A program made the position numbers and the translations under genes. Shown here in pieces: positions 12,115 through 24,500 of a stretch of 64,000 nucleotides of DNA. The notes under the pieces were generated by a model. The model was not told the origin of the DNA. It was given only the letters and a program-made list of their open reading frames with translations, and searched no databases. The DNA comes from Patiria pectinifera (taxonomy: Eukaryota; Echinodermata; Asteroidea; Valvatida; Asterinidae). The DNA is taken from contig CM057140.1 in assembly GCA_029964075.1 (NCBI GenBank), forward strand, positions 5,908,643 through 5,972,642, written 5' to 3'. The first letter of the stretch is position 1. Every line of letters begins with the position of its first letter.

Positions 12115-14258
12115 TTTCTGTTGACAAGTAAATTAGAGCTTACTTTGATCATAGCTCAATGCTTTGATTCACCTTTTCACTATAAGGGAAGAAGAACTTC
12201 TGTTGACAATTTAAAGCTTATTTTAATCGGCGCTGTTCAAAAACGGTGGATTTAAAATGTTAACCATTTCGAGCTTAATTTCTTTGATTCACCTTCTCAA
12301 CAAAGGGACGGATTTCAATTTAACGTTGAGAGCTCACTTTGATTCGCCCTCTCAATATTAGGGTCGATTTCTGTTGCCAATTTAGAGCACTCTTTGATTC
12401 ACCCTCTGAATAATAAGGTGCGGATTTCTGTGGACAACCTAGAGGTTAAATTCACCGTCCCAGTTAAGGTGGCGGATTTCTGATGACAGTTTAACTTAGG
12501 AGTATACTTTGATTCGCCCTCCAAAAGTTGGGGGCGGATTTTGAAAGTTAGGGGGCCTATATTGATTCACCCTCCCAATAAGGGAACATATTTAATTCAT
12601 GTGATATTTTTATTCGCCCTCGAATAGGGACGAGTTTCTGAGTGTTGACAATTTAAAGCTCACTTTGACTCGCCCCCCCCCGCCCAATAACGGGGCAATT
12701 TTCTGTTGACAATTTAAAGCTCACTTTGACACGCCCTCCCAATAAGGGGCGAGTTTCTGTTGACAGATTAAAGCTCGCCCCCTTATTAGGATGGCGAGTC
12801 GAAGTGTGTCAACAAGCTAACGAGCTTTATTGTCAACAGAAACTCGCCCCCTTATTGGGAGGGCGAATCAAAGAGAGCTTTAAAATCGTCAAGAGAAACT
12901 CGCCCCCTTAGGACGGCGGGTCAAATTGTGCTTTAAATTACCAACAAGCTAGTGAGCTTTAAATGGACTCGCCCCTTATTGGGAGGGCGAATCAAAGAAA
13001 GCTTTAATTTTTCAACAGAAACTCGCCCCCTTATTGGGAGGGCGTGTCAAAGTGAGCTTTATATTATCAACAGAAAGTTTCCCCCTTATCGGGAGGCCAA
13101 GTCAAAGTGAGCTTGAAATTGTCAACAAAAATTCGCCCCCTAACGGGTAGGACAAGTCAAAGAGAGCTACCAATTGTCAACAGAAACTCACCCCTTTATT
13201 GGGAGGGCGAGTCGAAGTGTGCTTTAAAGTGCTTTAAAGTGTGCTTTAAACAAGCTATAGTGAACTTAATTGTCAACATAAAGTCGCCCCTTATTGGGAG
13301 GGAGAATCAAAGAGAGCTTTAAATTGTCAACAGAAACTCAGCTTGTCAACAAGCTAGCGAGCTGTATTGTCAACAGAAACTCGCCCCCTTTATTGGGAGG
13401 GCGAACCAAAGTGAGCTTTAAATTGTCAACAGAAACCTGCCCCCTTACTAGGAAGGCGAGTCGGAGTGTGCTTTTAATTTTCAACAAGCTAGCAAGTTTT
13501 ATTGTCAACAGAAACTCGCCCCTTATTGGGAGGGCGAATCAAAGAGAGCTTTAAATTGTCAACAGAAAGTCGCCCCCTTATTGGGAGGGCGTGTCAAAGT
13601 GAGCTTTATATTATCAACAGAAACTTTCCCCCTTATTGGGAGGCCGAGTCGAAGTGAGCTTGAAATTGTCAACAAAAACTCGCCCCTTTATTGGGAGGGC
13701 GAGTCGAAGTGTGCTTTAAATTGTCAACAAGCTATAGTGAACTTAATTGTCAACAGAAACTCGCCCCTTATTGGGAGGCAGAATCAAAGAGAGCTTTAAA
13801 TTGTCAACAGAAACTCGCCCCCTTTATTGGGAGGGCGAATCAAAGTGAGCTTTAAATTGTCAACAGAAACTCGCCCCCTTATGAGGAGGGCGAGTCGAAG
13901 TGTGCTTTTAATTGTCAACAAGCTAGCGAGCTTTATTGTCAACAGAAACTCGACCCTTATAATGGGAGGGCGAATCAAAGAGAGCTTTGAATTGTCAACA
14001 GAAACTCGCCCCCTTAGGACGGCGGGTCAAATTGTGCTTTAAACGTCCAACAAGCTAGTGACCTTTAAATGGACTCGCCCCCTTATTGGGATGGCGAATC
14101 AAAGAGAGTTTCTGTTGACAATTTAAAACCCACTTTGATTCGCCCTCCCAATAAGGGGACGAGTTTTGTTGACAATTTAAAGCTCACGTTGATTCGCCCT
14201 CCCAATAAGGGGCGGGTTTCTGTCGATTATTTAAAGCTCACTTCGGCTCTCTCAATAT
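12115..14258. repeat. Minisatellite array 2 with two orientation switches
   Basis: It has the same unit of about 52 bp as array 1. It runs forward from 12115 to about 12772, flips to the reverse orientation (CTCGCCCCCTTATTGGGAGG...) from about 12773 to 14105, then returns to forward until about 14258. The flips occur within units, for example at GATTAAAGCTCGCCCCCTTA. Array 1 has no inverted part, so the inversion arose after duplication or was lost from copy 1. Confidence 0.85.
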
Positions 14259-14317
14259 TGTATTTTTCCATGAAATATTGTTGATGTACCCTAACGTGGC
14301 GCGGCCCCTGACGTGAC

Positions 14318-14440
14318 CAAGGGTGGATCCAGAACACACTTTTTGTGGGGGGGGGGGCCAAAAAAATTGGTCCCCCAAAAAAGTGGGTCCAGAAAATTAT
14401 GGCGTGGGGTTCGGGGCCCGCTTAAGGGGGTTCGGGGCCC
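14318..14440 (+). repeat. G-rich repeat end, also present inverted at 30745-30871
   Basis: It begins CCAAGGGTGGATCCAGAA and continues through AATTGGTCCCCCAAAAA, GTGGGTCCA and GGGGCCCGCTTAAGGG. The reverse complement of 30745-30871 carries the same blocks in the same order. This is probably a small interspersed DNA element of unknown class. Confidence 0.7.
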
Positions 14441-14441
14441 G

Positions 14442-14708
<267 letters not shown>

Positions 14709-14889
14709 TTTGGTTTGTATAGATTTTGTAATTGTATCTTTTGTAATCAATATTTTCATTTGTTAATGAAATTTCCCAAAGAAGCTTTGCCTAAAAAATA
14801 ATGAGGGGCTTATCACAGTTTAATTTCAACAGCACAATATCGCTAGGACCTATCTTTACGTGCTCAGCTGTTATGCTGTCATCTTCCCG

Positions 14890-15225
14890 ACCCGTGGCAA
14901 GGGTGGCTTGTGCGTAAAGCGCTCGCCTCTCACCTAGGTGACCACGGTTCAAATCCTGGCCGCGGATCGCATGTGAGTAGAGTTGTGCGTTGGTTCTCTC
15001 CTGTGCCATGAGGGTTTTTCTCCGGGCCCTCCGGTTTTACTCCCTCCGGAAAAATCAAACACTTTCGATCTCAGGCTGTGCTCCGTGGTCATGTATGGGT
15101 CGATGTGGCCAGCAGCCATAGGCGCCTTTACGTGCCAGCGGCCCGGCCACGTTGTAGCCGCGTCCTTCGCAATTCAGCATACCAGCTGCGAGTAAGGATG
15201 ATTAGCCTCCCAAATTATTATTATA
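14890..15225 (+). mobile_element. tRNA-derived SINE
   Basis: The head has pol III promoter-like boxes: an A-box-like region GTGGCTTGTGCGTAAAGCGC and a B box GGTTCAAATCC in a tRNA-like arrangement. The body follows with a CTCCGGGCCCTCCGG-type stretch, and the tail is ATT-rich (TTATTATTATATTAC), typical of SINE 3' ends. It is about 320 bp, which suits the class. The family name cannot be assigned without a library search. Confidence 0.7.
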
Positions 15226-15539
15226 TTACTAACAGCTATAATAGGGCGACAGATTTTGCTAACTCCGTCCACAATAGGGCGACACACCTTATTAAGGCGA
15301 CACATAACTGTCGCCCTTTTGTGAAAACGACCCTTAGGACAAGGAATTTTGCTGTCGCAAACCATCTAGATCGGTTCCTCATGGTCCAATTAGTAAAAAT
15401 ACTAAATTTCGTGGAAAAAAGATAAGGTAAACTTGGGTTAGGTGACAGTTTAGGTTTGTGCACAAGTCTATGGGAAAGTCGCCCTATTGCAGCAAAAACA
15501 GTTACTATTATTATTATTATTATTATAATTTGAAATATA

Positions 15540-16200
15540 CGCAGTCTCAAAACTATCATCAAATTCACGGCCTTTTGTTTTAGTGAGGCCATCAGTTGAG
15601 TATTTATGTTTCTTAGTTTCAACTGGCTGTATCATGGGGGGACAAAGCTCGGTGGTAGAGCGTTCGACCGCAGATCGAAAGGTCCCTGCTTCGAATCCAG
15701 GTGTCCCTTCACATTCAGTTTTTGTTCCGGGTTGTGTCAGAGTTTTCAACCCTGCAATACACAGGGACGTAGCAGGACCGATTCAAAGGTGGGAGTTGGA
15801 GAAAACATTTGCCGACAGACCTTATGGGAGGCCAATCAGATTTTTTTGGCGGTCATTCGGGTTGTCGTGAATAAAAAAAAAGTGGGATGGGTTAGTAGGC
15901 TTGGACACCATCGTCTAAGGCAGGTTGCGAGGCATGTGCTTGTCTCTGGTGCGACGTCGCGTCCGGCACGGGGTAGTGATACCCTTTCACTCTGTCGCGG
16001 CATTAAGAGTCTCAGCCGGTTATAGCGAACCACCAAATAAAAATACAGAACAAGAGCTCAGCACACGGGCATCGAAGAGTGATGTGGGTTTTCACCTCTC
16101 CACCGCTCCTTCCCCAAGTCTTTTTTTTGGTGACATAAAATCACAAAATCGTTCGTTGTTCCTGACTACTTCCAGCACGAAGGGTCTGGCGGCAAATTGA
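15540..16200 (+). repeat. tRNA-Cys-containing interspersed repeat, copy 1
   Basis: This segment, including the tRNA-like block and about 500 bp downstream, matches 19335-20165. Shared blocks include ATTTATGTTTCTTAGTTT before the tRNA part, then GTTCCAGGTGG/GTTCCGGGTTG, CAAGGCAGGTTGCGAGG and GTCTCAGCCGG. The repeat is therefore a mobile or duplicated unit carrying a tRNA-Cys sequence, not an isolated tRNA gene. Confidence 0.75.
15638..15708 (+). tRNA. tRNA-Cys(GCA)-like sequence inside a repeat, probably not functional
   Basis: A 71-nt cloverleaf can be drawn. The acceptor stem is GGGGACA/TGTCCCT, the D arm GCTC-GGTGGTA-GAGC, the anticodon stem TTCGA/TCGAA with loop CCGCAGA (anticodon GCA), the variable loop AGGTC and the T arm CCTGC-TTCGAAT-CCAGG. 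Departures from a good tRNA are C instead of T at position 33, one T-stem mismatch and a G-T acceptor pair. The repeat context suggests a tRNA-derived element rather than a working gene. Confidence 0.45.
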
Positions 16201-16256
16201 CCCAGCCGCGAGGGGCAAGACGGCGGCTGGGAATCCCGAAGATCATACGGTAGGGA

Positions 16257-16440
16257 CAGGGGTGTAGCCGGGAATTTTTCAGTGGGGGGCGCTGGGGGGC
16301 TGGAACATTTCAGGGGGCTTCATGTAGATCAATGATATTTTTTTTAGAAACTCAAGATCTCAGAGGGGGGGCGACTGGGGGGGAACAAGGTTTCATGAGT
16401 GGGGGCTGTCGTCCCCACGCCCCCCGTGGCTACGCCACTT
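16257..16440. mobile_element. hAT-type MITE with 8-bp target duplication GGTAGGGA
   Basis: The element begins CAGGGGTGTAGCC and ends GGCTACGCCACTT. The eight bases GGTAGGGA occur immediately before it (16249-16256) and immediately after it (16441-16448). An 8-bp duplication with CAGNGGYGTAGCC-type ends is characteristic of hAT elements. At 184 bp it has no coding capacity. Internal G runs (GGGGGGCGCTGGGGGG) are common in this class. Confidence 0.9.
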
Positions 16441-17050
16441 GGTAGGGAGCACACTAATCTGCAACCTCGTTAAATTAGTCAATTTCAAACAGTGATATTT
16501 AGTAGCAGCATGACTTTAAAATTAAAACAAGTGTCCTGTTAGACATAAAAAAGAATATTGACTCCTTTTATCTAAGAAATTAATGAAGAAACTCGCATTC
16601 ATTGGGATGGGGACAAAAATCATTTAACTCGCGCTTTCCACAGAAAACGCCCGGTATGTCAACGTATTGACGCCGCGGTAAATCGATATTACGCATACGC
16701 ATGTTCCATGTTGCCGAGTTGTGCGAAGCGGGATTGGAACTCTATTTTGCCCGTGCGTCGCGGCGGACCGTGTGACATTGTCTGGTCGATTAGCGGTGTG
16801 GCCAAAACACAGTGCGATGGTCTGCGGAAAAATTGACTTTTTTCATTATGATATTAATATGAGCGATGGAAAGCTGATAAATTATAAAGTCAACTACTTC
16901 GTTTGGAACCACTCAAACACAGGAACAATGCGCTTCATCTAGTAACACAGCAATTTCTTCCCTTCAGAAAAATGTTATGCCGCCGACCGACTAACCCTAA
17001 CTATTGCCTCTATCCATGGGACCCACAGCTAAGTATTTTTTTTTTTATAA

Positions 17051-17944
17051 GGGGCCATTCAGAATTTTCAATGTTTTAAAATTTCGATTTTTTTTTTCTC
17101 CAAATTATTTTGACCCACCCACACACCCGTAATTTCGATTAATAAAAAACTGAACATGTACATGTACATGTACATGCACTTGCATGTACATGTACATATA
17201 CTTGAACATGAACATGTATACCCCTGTACATGTGTGTCTAGTTCAGTGACGGCGTGAAGTTGTCGGTATTCCTCTTTTGCACTGGGCAGGTGACCTTCAG
17301 TTTTCTTGTGTTTTGCCAGCTGATATGCTGTTGGGAATGACAGGTTGCAGTTCAAGTTTGGAAGCCACAAAGATGACCGTAGTATTGTCGTTTTCTAGCT
17401 GAGAAAAACATTCGCTCGTACCCCCCTCCCTCCTTGTCTGCAGGGCGGGGGGTACGAGCGAAAGAAAAACATCAGGTTTGGGCAGACATCACATCACAGG
17501 CTGCGGTTCTCCTAGTCTTGGAGTCCAGTGGTTGAATAGTCCAGTTTTTATAGCGATTTGGTAATCTACGCCCGCGGCGTGTTATAGAGCCGATCTAGTA
17601 CACCTAGTACCCTGCTGCCTCTGCACGGCCTAACCGCTACAAACGCCCGGCGTCCAAGTCTACTGAAAAACCACCTCCCTCTCATGCCACAGTGGGGGTA
17701 TATACACGTACATGACGTACATGTACAGTACATACAGGGGACGAAGTTGGAAAAGAAACACGCATCGCGATATCGGAACGCTTGCGCGTAGTTCAGGCAA
17801 GTCAAAAGATCTATCTTTCTTTTCTTTTTTTATCTTTTTCCATGGAAAGTGAATTTCGATTTTCAATTATTTAGCTTGACCCACCCACCCACAATTTGGA
17901 AAAAAGATCGAAATGTTAAAACATCGAAAATTCTGAATGGCCCC
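17051..17944. mobile_element. TIR element with TAA target duplication (PIF/Harbinger-like)
   Basis: The left end GGGGCCATTCAGAATTTTC and the right end GAAAATTCTGAATGGCCCC are inverted repeats that extend imperfectly for about 100 bp. Both are flanked by TAA (17048-17050, 17945-17947). A 3-bp TAA/TTA duplication suits PIF/Harbinger. The 894-bp interior holds ACATGT-type repeats (17154-17220), a long hairpin at 17410-17462 and a minus-strand open frame (17370-17068) with a degenerate zinc-finger-like pattern. No transposase is recognised. Confidence 0.75.
17410..17462. repeat. Strong hairpin around a G/C run
   Basis: TTCGCTCGTACCCCCC and GGGGGGTACGAGCGAA form a 16-bp perfect stem with a loop of about 20 nt. 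It lies inside the Harbinger-like element, so it is probably part of the element's structure. Confidence 0.8.
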
Positions 17945-17954
17945 TAAGACCTGT

Positions 17955-19330
17955 TGCAACGAGTAACAATTACAGATTAGGTCTACACACAGACATTCAA
18001 ATCTAAATTAGATTCTGATTACATTGAGTCAGGACTGAAAATTACTTTTACTGCCAGATTTTGTGTTTTGGATATGACGAACAAAGTACAAGTCAACTCT
18101 TCTTTTTCCTGAAATATTGATGCCATTTTTTTCTTTGCAAGTTTTCCTTCAGTCATGGAGGTGGGAAAACGTCCATGTGTGATGTCCATGTATATATGGA
18201 CATTTATCAGTTCGTAGAACGGTAAATGATCAGCGGTGGACAACGGAATTTTGTGATCTTTTTATTAAAAAAGACATAACTCTGTAAATAAAGTTGTTTT
18301 TATAAACTTGCAACAATATTCTACACGCCATACTTTCTGGTTATTATAAAATCGATACGCACGCGGAGGGGTAAAAACTACATGTGAGTGGGGAGTCACG
18401 GATCGGGGGAGTCACAACTTCCCTCGGCAAGGAAATCCGCCCATGTGATAACGATCAATAGACAAATTGAATGAAAGTCATTACATTGTGGCCTTTATTA
18501 ACTCCACAAATTATACCTTTCAAACAGATGTTATAATTGTTATTGGGTAATATAATGTTCCTGCAGATCACGCCGCAGATAATGTTACATGACGCACGTC
18601 AGAAGACTACGAATGAAGTGAGATATATCGCACCTGCATTCATTGGACTATTCTCCATGTCGAGTATATTTCTTGAACTTTATGTAATGCAAGGTGAGTC
18701 TAAACGAAAGTGACCAAATTAGAAAAAAAAATAGTCAAAAATATGAGGCTCACTCCATTTCATAAATATGGCATAGGAATACCAAAATCAGGCTTCAATG
18801 GACTTTCGGATGAGCCTACATCCTTTGAAAAAAATCGGCCATTATTAAAGGGGCATATCGTCCTTAAATCACCGACAATTTTATTATGATACCAGTGAAT
18901 AGACAAACCATGTCTACCTTTCAGCACAGATGCTACAGAAGTTGGGTGCCCCCACACTTTAACAAAGCCAAAATACATTTAAAAAAAGAAGGAAAAATGA
19001 GGTGTGAAGTCACCTGTTATTAATTTAATGATAATTAAATAATGGGATGGTAAAGTTCCAAGATTTATTTTTAAATTGCCTAATTAAGGGTGCAGGAGGA
19101 ATCATCGTAGATTTCACAATTTTCCCTGGGCTGCCGTCGGACCCCCAACAAGCAGGGCGTGCCCTCGACACGCCTTCACTTAACCTCCATCCCCTGTGTA
19201 TTCCCCGTTTCCTCAAGGCTGGACCCGTAACCGCACCTGAAGCATAACACAAAATACTTAGTAATTTTTAAGTTTAAAAAAAAAAATACAAAGGAATCCC
19301 CCACCAAATTGCGTCCTGCATAATCTTGTA
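17955..19330. other. No gene or element recognised
   Basis: This is AT-rich unique-looking sequence with stop codons in all frames and only short open frames. I see no splice-flanked LRR exon and no inverted-repeat element. Confidence 0.5.
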
Positions 19331-19334
19331 GTCA

Positions 19335-20165
19335 ACTATCACCAAATTCAGGACTTATAGCGTTACATCAGTTGCGTATTTATGTTTCTTAGTTTGAAAT
19401 AGGTGTAGCGTGGGGGGGGGGGGGGGTTGAGCGTTCGACCGCAGATCGAAAGGTCCCTGGTTCGAATCCAGGTGTCCGTTCACATTTTGTTTTGTTCCAG
19501 GTGGTGCGAGAGTTTACAACCCATGGCATATACACATTGACGTAGCAAGACTGATTTAAGAGTGGGAGTTGGGGAGCAAATTTACCGACAGACCGTCGTG
19601 GATCTGGAAGGAAGTCAGACTTTTTTATCGGTCACCTGAGTTGGCTTGAAATAAAACAAAGTTGGGACGGGGTAGTAGGTTTGAACATGCATCGTCCAAG
19701 GCAGGTTGCGAGGGTTGTGCTTGTCTCTGGTGCGACTTCGCGATCGGCACAGGGTAGCAATACCCCTTCACTCATGTGCGGCAGTAACAGTCTCAGCCGG
19801 CTAACGAACCACTAAATCAAACCACAGAACAAGGGCTCAAGACACGGGAATCGCTAGAAGACTGATGTGGGGTTTCACACCTTCACCGCCCCTTCCCCAA
19901 ATCTTTTTTGTGTGACAAAAATCACCAAATCGTCCGTCGTTCCCGGCATTAAGAGTATCAGCCGGCTAACGAACCGCTAAAACACAGAACAAGTCACGTC
20001 AACACTCGTACTTTGCTAGAACAGGGGTGTGACGCTTCACCCCTCAACCCCACCCCCACCCGATTTTGTGTGACAAAATCGTCTGTCGGCAAATTTTTAT
20101 TACCTGAAAAAAAAGCTCCTGACCACTTTCAGCACTGAGAGTCTGGCGGTAAATTTGGTGTCATT
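19335..20165 (+). repeat. tRNA-Cys-containing interspersed repeat, copy 2 (decayed)
   Basis: It is homologous to 15540-16200. The tRNA part keeps the anticodon arm TTCGACCGCAGATCGAA and a perfect T arm (CCTGGTTCGAATCCAGG), but its 5' third is replaced by a G run (about 19412-19428), so it cannot fold as a tRNA. Downstream, the block CAGCCGGCTAACGAACC occurs twice (near 19796 and 19960), showing an internal duplication. Confidence 0.7.
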
Positions 20166-20573
20166 AAGCAACGAATCCCATGGTGAAATAACTTTTGATT
20201 TTTGTTTTGACAATGCCGCGCGAGGCAAGCTGGCCGGAATCTTGAGGAATCCTGGAGTTCATACCGTAGGCAAGGGTGAATTGGGGGGGGGGGCTGGGGG
20301 TGGCAAGGGAAAGATGTCTTAAATGTCCAGTATGTTATCTTTCCGAAATCAAGGAAATGCGGAAAATCGGATATTCACTTTTAATAGGTTTCCGTAGACA
20401 GCTAGGCCTACTGTGTTTCGCTCGAAATTAAAAAGCGCGGGAGAAACAGAACTAGGTTCGGATCCCACTTTTTCCAAGCTATTTTGTTTCCGTTGCAACT
20501 TTTTGTTTTCCCTTGCTGAAATCAGTTTAACACACTACGCAGAATTTTTTGAAATATTTTGTTCATAACCCTA

Positions 20574-20750
20574 CAATACGGGCGATTCCCAATAGTGCGC
20601 CTCCAAGAGTTTGCAACGCGTTGGCCAATCACAATGCGCAAAATCTGTCGACCCAATGCGCGTTTGAAAAAGGTCGACTGATTTCGCGCATTGTGATTGG
20701 CCAACGCGTTGCAAACTCTTGGAGGCGCACTATTGGGAATCGCCTGTATT
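20574..20750. mobile_element. Fold-back MITE, about 177 bp
   Basis: The left arm, starting GGCGATTCCCAATAGTGCGC and continuing past GCAACGCGTTGGCCAATCAC, is repeated as its reverse complement at the right end with arms of about 65-70 bp. The arms surround a short core near GTCGACCCAATGCGCGTTTG. The whole element is nearly a perfect palindrome. The short frames on both strands across it are mirror images of each other and not genes. Confidence 0.9.
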
Positions 20751-21539
20751 AAGCAAAAATATTTTATGCCGACCGACCTAGCCTACTTTTTTCTATCCTT
20801 GTGACCCGAAGCAAAAGTGTTATTTTTTTATATGGGTGCAGACCTGCAAATCGACTCCCATAAGACCCCGATGGTAATTGGGCGTATACTTCTAAAAAAA
20901 TATTTAAAACACTCACAACTCTCCAAGGTGTTTGAGACACACATCAAATTAAAGCCTATTTCATCCGCTTTCATGTTCTGTTCCTTTTTTTTGGGAGGGG
21001 GGGGGGGTTAACTGATAACATCTGGTAGAAAATTCAATCCAAAGATGATCAATCCTAAAAGCAGTACTGAAGACCATCGCCACTTTGAAAACGGACGCCT
21101 ACGCTCCATAGCAAAATAGAGCTGGCCATTTTGGGCCTATTCATCCAAATTTCACAGAAATACGAGCTGACAGTCCTCTGCACGGCTTCCACCCTTCTGT
21201 TTTACAAATCATCAAGTTCACGGCACTCAAAATGTTCTAATACCTGAGAATTTGAAGGCCTACAAATTGTGATTTGGCCCTCGTAAGCAATTCTTGGCCT
21301 ATTACAGATCTGCACCCATATGAAGTATTGAACTGAGTAAGAATTACAAATATATACACACAGGACGGTATTCAAATTTAAATAAGACTCCGGTATAAAT
21401 ACCGACCCCACGAAGTAACACTCCACGTGTTAAACTATATTTTTCCCCCGATTTTAAGTTTTTTACATTTGTAAACATAATTCATCAAGGCCTTCCATTG
21501 CACGAAATTAGTCAAAGCTTCAAGAGCTTTACTTTAATA

Positions 21540-24500
21540 ATTAGTACAGGCAATATAAGGTTTCTCCTCAAACAAATTGCAACAGAATTTTTTCACCACA
21601 GTGCATTTCCATAAGGTCCGTAAAATGACATACTAAAAGTCTTAAGAAATCGAGGTGGTGGAAATATGCCTAATTTGCATAAATCCAAAATGGCCGCATA
21701 TGTTAGGGCTTTCGCATTGATTTGGGTCATATTTCTCATACTAGGTAGATTTTGGAGGTAATTTAAACGACAGTTTTAGTCCTTTTACATTGATTTACTC
21801 ACTATTCTAGTCCTAAGTAAATTCCAAGATCCCTATGTTTCTGAAATTTTCCAAATGCCGTATAATTTGCATAAATGCCGTATATCAAATTCCCTAAATT
21901 AAAGTTAAAATAATGGATGTCATGTGTGGACATGTACCAATTGAATTTTCCCTGATGATCCAAGTCAAATTTCACAACACAGTGCATTGCTATAAGGTCC
22001 CTAAAAAAAGTTGTTAAAAAACCAAGTGGTGGAAATATGCCTAATTTGCATAAATTCAAAAGGCCGCTAATTACATGATTTTCATAAGATTTGCGGCCAT
22101 AATAGTATATAAGCCGTTGTGTACTTTTGCTTTTTTTTCGTTTAAGAAGGATTTTTTTGCCATATTTGGAAAGAGTTTACCTCCCTAAGCCGGAAATGCA
22201 TTGGAGACATTTTTCCCAGCTACCATGTGTCGGCCATCTTGGATTTCAAAATGGCAGCCATTTCGAGCCTAATTTGTATCATAACTTCGGACTTGATTGT
22301 CACATGAAATTCATTTTGATGGCAAACCCCATGTTTTGATACCAAGGAACCTGAGTACATTATTGTTTATGGTGTACACCAAATGGATGGCAGCCATCTT
22401 GGATATTTCAAATATATGGCCGCCATTTGCGGCTTATTTGCATAATAAATTTGGACTCGAATGGCGTACGGAGTCAATTTCGGTGCAAACCCCATACATT
22501 TGATACCAAGTAATCTTAATGACCAATTGCTGATGATGTATCCCAGATGGATGGCAGCCATCTTGGATTTTTTTTTCAAAATAGCCGCCATCTTGGATTT
22601 CATTTATAATAACATTGCACCTGAATGTCCTATGAAGTCCATGTATTTGAATGAACTCAAGTAAATCACTGTGGACGGGGTACTTACAGTTGATGTCAGC
22701 CATCTTAGATATTTCATAATTGCCGCCATTCTGAACTATTTGCATATTAATTTTGGACTTGAATGTCGTATGACGTCACTAGTGGTGGCAAAGCCCACAA
22801 ATTTGATACCAAGGAATCCAATTAACACATTTAGGCATCCCAAATGGATGGCAGCCATATTGGATATTCACAAATAGCGTCCATCTTGGATTTCATTTAA
22901 ATAATAAGGTGTCACCCGAATGTCGTATGAAGTCCATTTTGGTGGCAAACTACATATGTTCTTGATACCAAGGAACCTGTTAATCATTGTTGATGGGGTA
23001 CTCCACTGGGAGTATATCCCATCAACAATGATTTTCTCGGGTTCCTTGGTATCAAAACATGGGGTTAGCCATCAAAATGAACTTCATATGACAATCAGGT
23101 CCGAAGTTAGATACAAAATAGGCCCGAAATGGCGGCCAATTTGAATTCCAAGATGGCCGCCACATGGTAGAAGGAAAAAAATGTTACCAATGGATTTCCA
23201 GCTTAAGAAGGTAAACTCCATCCAAATATGAGAAAAATTCCTTCTTTAGCAAAGAAGCTATGCAATGGCCAAAAATACGACATAATATACTATATCTAAT
23301 AACTCTCGTCCTAAGTTGCTTTTCGGGGTACTTTAAACAACATTTTGTCATTTGACATTGGGGTCATTCAGTGTCAAATCACCCCCAACACTTTTAAATG
23401 TTAAACCCCAACCTCTTCAAATTGGTTCATATTTAGTTTATGGGAAATTTCGGCTGAAAAGCCCAAATTTTAAGTTTTAGCGCCACTCCCGGACAAACGG
23501 TTTTCGCGCTACCGCCCAGGCAATTTTGGTCAAAATGGACATTGCTGCCATTTTTTAAAATGACCATATCTCTTTATATGTCTTTAATCTGTGAGCCAAA
23601 TTTGTTAATCTTGATTTCTTTTGAAAGGGTTCATCATGAGAAATCCAAATTTACCGTTGTTTTTCATGTCGGGGTTATTTGAAGTACATGTATAATGACA
23701 TTTTTACCCTTACCTTGAATTTGATCTGACAGATCACCCGACATGGAGACAAACTTGGATGAAAATTAAACCCCAACATGTCTTCTACAAAATATCAAAA
23801 ATAGAGTACAATATTTTTTGTTTGTTTTTTGGCTCATCTCAAAGTTGGCATACGTGTTGCAAAATGTGATATCCCTATGCAGTGTACTAGTAAATTAAAA
23901 GTAGGGATTTTTGTCCCTGAAATGTGTTCATGTACAGGGTGTAACAAGACTGTTAAAATTATTCCTTTTATTTTCTTAGCTGATTTATTAATCACTAAAA
24001 TTACGTAAAATCACGTAATTCCTTTCCCTTTGCATACCAATTCCGGGCTTGCACCCATGTGGGAGGGGTATAAAACCCTCGCTCACGTATTTTCGGATTG
24101 AGTTTTGCGGTTTTTGGTTTATTTCTTTCCCGTAATATATAATTTGATTTTTGTGATTGATGAATCCTGTGTTGAATCATCTGTTCTCTTGAGCTATTTC
24201 TTGATTTTTGGTCTGAGAAGAGCGGCGCAAGGGTTCGCTCTGCGACACACGGATATCACATTTTCCAACACTTATACCAACTTTGATAAGAGCTAGAACC
24301 TATTAACAAAAAATATTACACCCCATAGGAAACAAAGGATCTCAAAAGATACCCGGGACTGGAATGATGATAAATCAAGGTCAAAGGACAAATTGTTGTT
24401 CAAAGTACCCCAAAAAGCAATGCAGGAAGAGAGTCATAGCCAAATCAAAAATCATGTAATTAGTTGCCATTTTGAATTCATGCAAATTAGGCATATTTCC

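Larger units (their letters stand above)
8596..14258 (+). repeat. Large direct repeat unit, copy 2
   Basis: This is the second copy of the unit at 4115-8166. It includes about 550 bp (about 8897-9445) absent from copy 1, an inserted MITE (11045-11508) and a longer, rearranged minisatellite (12115-14258). No gene is recognised. Confidence 0.8.

Noticed and set aside
15638-15708. Functional tRNA-Cys gene
   Set aside because: The T33C change, a T-stem mismatch and its place in a repeat with a decayed second copy make a tRNA-derived repeat more likely.
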